Shown: positions 61,609 to 64,000 of the stretch, piece after piece
Layout of the letters: every line of letters starts with the position of its first letter
How positions within the stretch are numbered: the first letter of the stretch is position 1
Assembly (NCBI GenBank): GCA_000711775.1
Contig: ARYC01000063.1
Span: forward strand, 1-64,000
Source: Oxytricha trifallax
Lineage: Eukaryota; Ciliophora; Spirotrichea; Sporadotrichida; Oxytrichidae
Length of the DNA stretch: 64,000 nt
Direction of reading: 5' to 3'
Made by a program: the position numbers and the translations under genes
The notes under the pieces: model-generated
Seen by the model: only the letters and a program-made list of their open reading frames with translations
Database searches by the model: none
Told to the model about the DNA's origin: nothing

Positions 61609-62371
61609 ATGGTGAGTAACTTAGTGACAGCATATGACACGAGAGAGTTCCAACGAAAGTTCAGGTCCAAGAAAGACTCGATTACTTTCTTGAGATATAA
61701 TAGTAATTTATAATTATTTATAAATCTTATAAAAGGATATTACCTCCCACCTGATAACTAAATATCAATTAAATTTATTAAAGACTTTTTTGCTGGGAAA
61801 AAAGAATTACTCAAGAGTACTGATGTTTAGGCATTAAATTTGCCATACTATGAGGAGCTCTCTGTGAAAAATATCTTCGATTAGATTAAGAAAGACACTC
61901 AAATTATGAGATTCACGAACTATTATGACAACCAGGGCATCCTACCTAACAAAAAAGTACATGTACGGAGTCCTCGGCATCCTATAGCCAAACTACATCA
62001 GTGGAGCTTATTAAGCACGAGAAAAGGATTAAGTGCGTTAAGGAAACTGAAGAGGTCAAACAAGACCAAATTTATATAAGGGAAGACTTATTGAAGAAGC
62101 TCTAGAGCGAGAGATTCTTCTTAAGTAAGTAGCATGTATAATAATTATTATTATTATAGAGACTAAGGGAAGAGCACTTTCACTTTTAAAATTTAAATCT
62201 AAGCCTCAAGACCAAAGAAAGCAACGATACTATCATGTAATATCCCAGACCATTGAGAAATAAAAAAAGACAACCGAAGGACATAGACCTTAGAATATCA
62301 TGTAGGAGGAAGACGATGATGTGAAAGTTGTTCGTCTTAAGCACCGTATAAGAGATGTGAAAATGCAATGA
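61609..62371 (+). pseudogene. Protein X, copy 2, with a 35-nt intron and frameshifts
   Basis: From ATG 61,609 (MVSNLVTAYDTREFQRKFRS) through GYYLPPDNQISIKFIKDFFA, LLKSTDVQALNLPYYEELSV and KNIFDQIKKDTQIMRF the frame is open in code 27. It then shifts near 61,955 (MYGVLGILQPNYIS) and near 61,995 (KHEKRIKCVKETEEVKQDQI, YIREDLLKKLQSERFF). A GT…AG intron (62,125-62,159) restores FFLKTKGRALSLLKFKSK, followed by QRKQRYYHVISQTIEKQKK and VKVVRLKHRIRDVKMQ, then TGA at 62,369-62,371. It aligns with copy 1 at 6.9-7.5 kb over the first 150 residues and adds a basic C-terminal part. Unknown family; soluble. Probably a transposon accessory protein. Confidence 0.65.
62125..62159 (+). other. 35-nt spliceosomal-type intron in protein X copy 2
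   Basis: Starts GTAAGTAGCATG and ends TTATTATTATAG. Removing it joins …FFL to KTKGRAL… in one frame; leaving it in puts the two good protein blocks in different frames. Typical short, AT-rich ciliate intron. Confidence 0.7.
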
Positions 62372-62457
62372 AAGAAAATATATAAATTTAATTAAATATT
62401 ATGATGTCTACACTCAATTACTCCTAAAATAATCTTTCAAAATTCTTAATTGCCTAA

Positions 62458-63720
62458 ATATTGTAGAAATACATTTGAATTGGGAAATTGTAAAAATACA
62501 AATATAGAAGTGATAGTTATTTATATTAACTGCCACGAATTTGATGAGTGGCTAATGCTAATTTGTATTCTAAAAACATTAAACTTTTTCTCTCTGATTA
62601 CAACTACCAGTCTAGTAGTCTATTAGTCTATTATATTAATTATTTTAACATTAAAAGTTTATTAATTAATTAAATTTTTTAAACATTAGACTATTAGACG
62701 ATTAGACTCTATATTATAGTAAAAAGTGATTTGTCTAATAGAAAAATATAATTAGACACTTAGACGATTAGACTTGAGTTTAAAAAGATAAAAAATTTAA
62801 TTACTGTAATTAGACTATAAACTATTAGACTTGTGATGTATAATAAGATAAATTAGTTTAATATATAAATACATAAATGGATCTACAGTCTCTCCGCAGT
62901 ATTGAGCGATGTTATCATATTCACCGGCCTCAAGTGTGGTGTACCGTTCTACTGCGATAAGTGACTCAGCTCCGGACTGTTTTATATTTCACACCAACCC
63001 AGCTACATGGTACGGTTCTGACATTGAATCCTTCGAATGCGAAAACAAATACAACTTTTTGAGCTCCAGTGAGCAGTGGTCGAGGAGGAAGCATCTCCAA
63101 CAAAGCCGATTAGGATCTCGAAACTGGTGACTATATTCTCTGCGGTTCTAATGCCATTAAGAAAAGCGACTACACTGGATATTACTCATCATTCATTCAA
63201 TCAATCACTCAGGATCTCGCAGTAAAACGGTACACCACACTTGAGGCCGGTGAATATGATAACATCGCTCAATACTGCGGAGAGACTGTAGATCCATTTA
63301 TGTATTTATATATTAAACTAATTTATCTTATTATACATCACAAGTCTAATGGTTTATAGTCTAATTACAGAAATTAAACTTTTTTTTATCTTTTTAAAAC
63401 TCAAGTCTAATCGTCTAAAAGTCTAATTATATTTTTCTATTAGACAAATCACTTTTAACTATAATATAGAGTCTAATCGTCTAATAGTCTAATGTTTAAA
63501 AAATTTAATTAATTAATAAACTTTTAATGTTAAAATAATTAATATAATAGACAAATAGACTACTAGACTGGTAGTTGTAATCAGAGAGAAAAAGTTTAAT
63601 GTTTTTACAATACAAATTAGCATTAGCCACTCATCAAATTCGTGGCAGTTAATATAAATAACTATCACTTCTATATTTGTATTTTTACAATTTCCCAATT
63701 CAAATGTATTTCTACAATAT
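62458..63720. mobile_element. 1.26-kb foldback of the shared-TIR family with captured gene fragment
   Basis: AATATTGTAGAAATACATTT at the left, inverted at the right (ending at 63,720). Arms 62,458-62,957 and 63,217-63,720 are nearly identical; the loop is 259 bp. Terminal parts hold TTGAATTGGGAAATTG and the GTGGCAGTTA box (complement at about 62,529; direct at about 63,643). A region of repeated TTAGACGATTAGAC words lies inside each arm (about 62,690-62,790 and mirror). The inner part of the arms and the loop are GC-richer and coding-like. Probably a foldback that duplicated part of a host gene while forming its arms. Confidence 0.93.
62960..63310 (+). pseudogene. Captured fragment of an unidentified gene
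   Basis: Across the loop and into the right arm one frame reads SGRGGSISNKADQDLETGDY, ILCGSNAIKKSDYTGYYSSF, IQSITQDLAVKRYTTLEAGE, YDNIAQYCGETVDPF, with one Gln as TAG. Upstream, another frame gives FHTNPATWYGSDIESFECEN, so a frameshift lies near 63,070. The composition (Gly, Ser, Tyr, spaced Cys) suggests a secreted or surface protein; family not recognised. The last ~30 residues are repeated as reverse complement in the left arm. Confidence 0.5.
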
Positions 63721-63744
63721 TATCTTCTAAATGATTTGCTTATC

Positions 63745-64000
63745 GACCCTAACTATCGGATTCTTTATCAATCCAACATGCTACGCCTAGTTATAACTAA
63801 AGTCTTTGTTCACCAGCTATGTTTAGAGTGATGCTTGATTTTAGAGAAAACTTCTTCTATACAGTGATACTCTGAGCTATAGGAGCATTGAAGATGCACT
63901 CCCAACCATAGTCACTAATCTGATTCTACACAGACCGAGTGTGATAAACACGCAAATTGTCCTAAAATAAGTCACCCCTGAATTTGAGTTCCTCATTTCT
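63745..64000 (-). pseudogene. DD34E transposase fragment, copy 2 (cut by window end)
   Basis: Minus strand from the window edge: FRGDLFQDNLRVYHTRSV (second catalytic Asp, compare VWDDLRVHHIKIV in copy 1), QNQISDYGWECIFNAP, then after a one-base shift YSSEYHCIEEVFSKIKHHSK, matching the PYSPxxNPIExxFSxxK block that carries the catalytic Glu. The 5' part lies outside the window. Together with the MT-A70 relic and protein X it repeats the gene set seen at 4.3-7.5 kb. Confidence 0.65.

Noticed and set aside
1..64000. Tetrahymena-type code (only TGA as stop)
   Set aside because: TGA aligns with TGG between LINE copies and falls on conserved Trp in MT-A70 and transposase, which a TGA-stop code does not explain; decay alone would not favour Trp positions.
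1..64000. CRISPR arrays, tRNA or rRNA genes, telomeric repeats
   Set aside because: No regularly spaced direct repeats, no complete cloverleaf or rRNA core, and no telomere-like tandem repeats were seen.

Overview
The window looks like repeat-rich, AT-rich ciliate DNA, probably germline or non-coding-rich genome from a karyorelict (for example a Loxodes relative) or a Condylostoma-like heterotrich. The reason is the genetic code. Almost no convincing gene can be read with the standard code, but many recognisable proteins appear once TAA and TAG are read as Gln and TGA as Trp. Three retrotransposon copies and an MT-A70 methyltransferase show this directly: TAA/TAG stand where sister copies have CAA, and TGA stands where a sister copy or the protein family has TGG. 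This matches the codes in which all three stops are reassigned and termination depends on context. All family names below come from reading translations by eye; no database search was run.

Almost everything recognisable is mobile DNA or its relics. Layout: 1-793, a foldback repeat cut by the window start; 4.3-8.3 kb, a cluster of an MT-A70 relic, a DD34E (IS630/Tc1-type) transposase relic, an intact 188-codon protein of unknown family ('protein X') and a small basic ORF; 9.4-12.2 kb, an SF2-helicase-like gene split by an 840-bp palindrome; 14-17.5 kb, coding fragments and a 676-bp MITE; 18.3-19.7 kb, a cysteine-containing surface-type ORF and an RGG-type relic, with a decayed second copy at 31.3-33.3 kb; 20.5 kb, another foldback; 23.7-30.1 kb, LINE copy 1 (+) riddled with insertions; 36.1-43.0 kb, a 6.9-kb terminal-inverted-repeat element holding one giant beta-helix-type ORF; 44-47 kb, unassigned ORFs; 47.5 kb, a LINE fragment; 49.2-51.2 kb, a complete 1,967-bp TIR element with one ORF; 52.1-57.95 kb, LINE copy 2 (-); 59.6-64.0 kb, a second MT-A70 relic, a second protein X gene with a 35-nt intron, a foldback that captured a gene fragment, and a second transposase relic.

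Three systems stand out. (1) The trio DD34E transposase + MT-A70 methyltransferase + protein X occurs at both ends of the window, which suggests one multi-gene DNA transposon family carrying its own adenine methyltransferase. (2) The LINE has an unusual order, AP endonuclease - reverse transcriptase - zinc knuckle - C-terminal Ulp1-like protease part, seen in two diverged copies. (3) A family of TIR/foldback elements with a shared terminal motif ranges from ~410-bp palindromes to a 6.9-kb carrier of a giant surface-type protein. In addition, a GC-rich 642-bp insert with a 9-bp target duplication looks like a SINE made from a structured RNA.

Limits: under a code with no unconditional stops, open frames are cheap, so coding calls rest on family motifs, copy-to-copy alignment or amino-acid composition. 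Many genes carry frameshifts, and ends are approximate unless given as exact.
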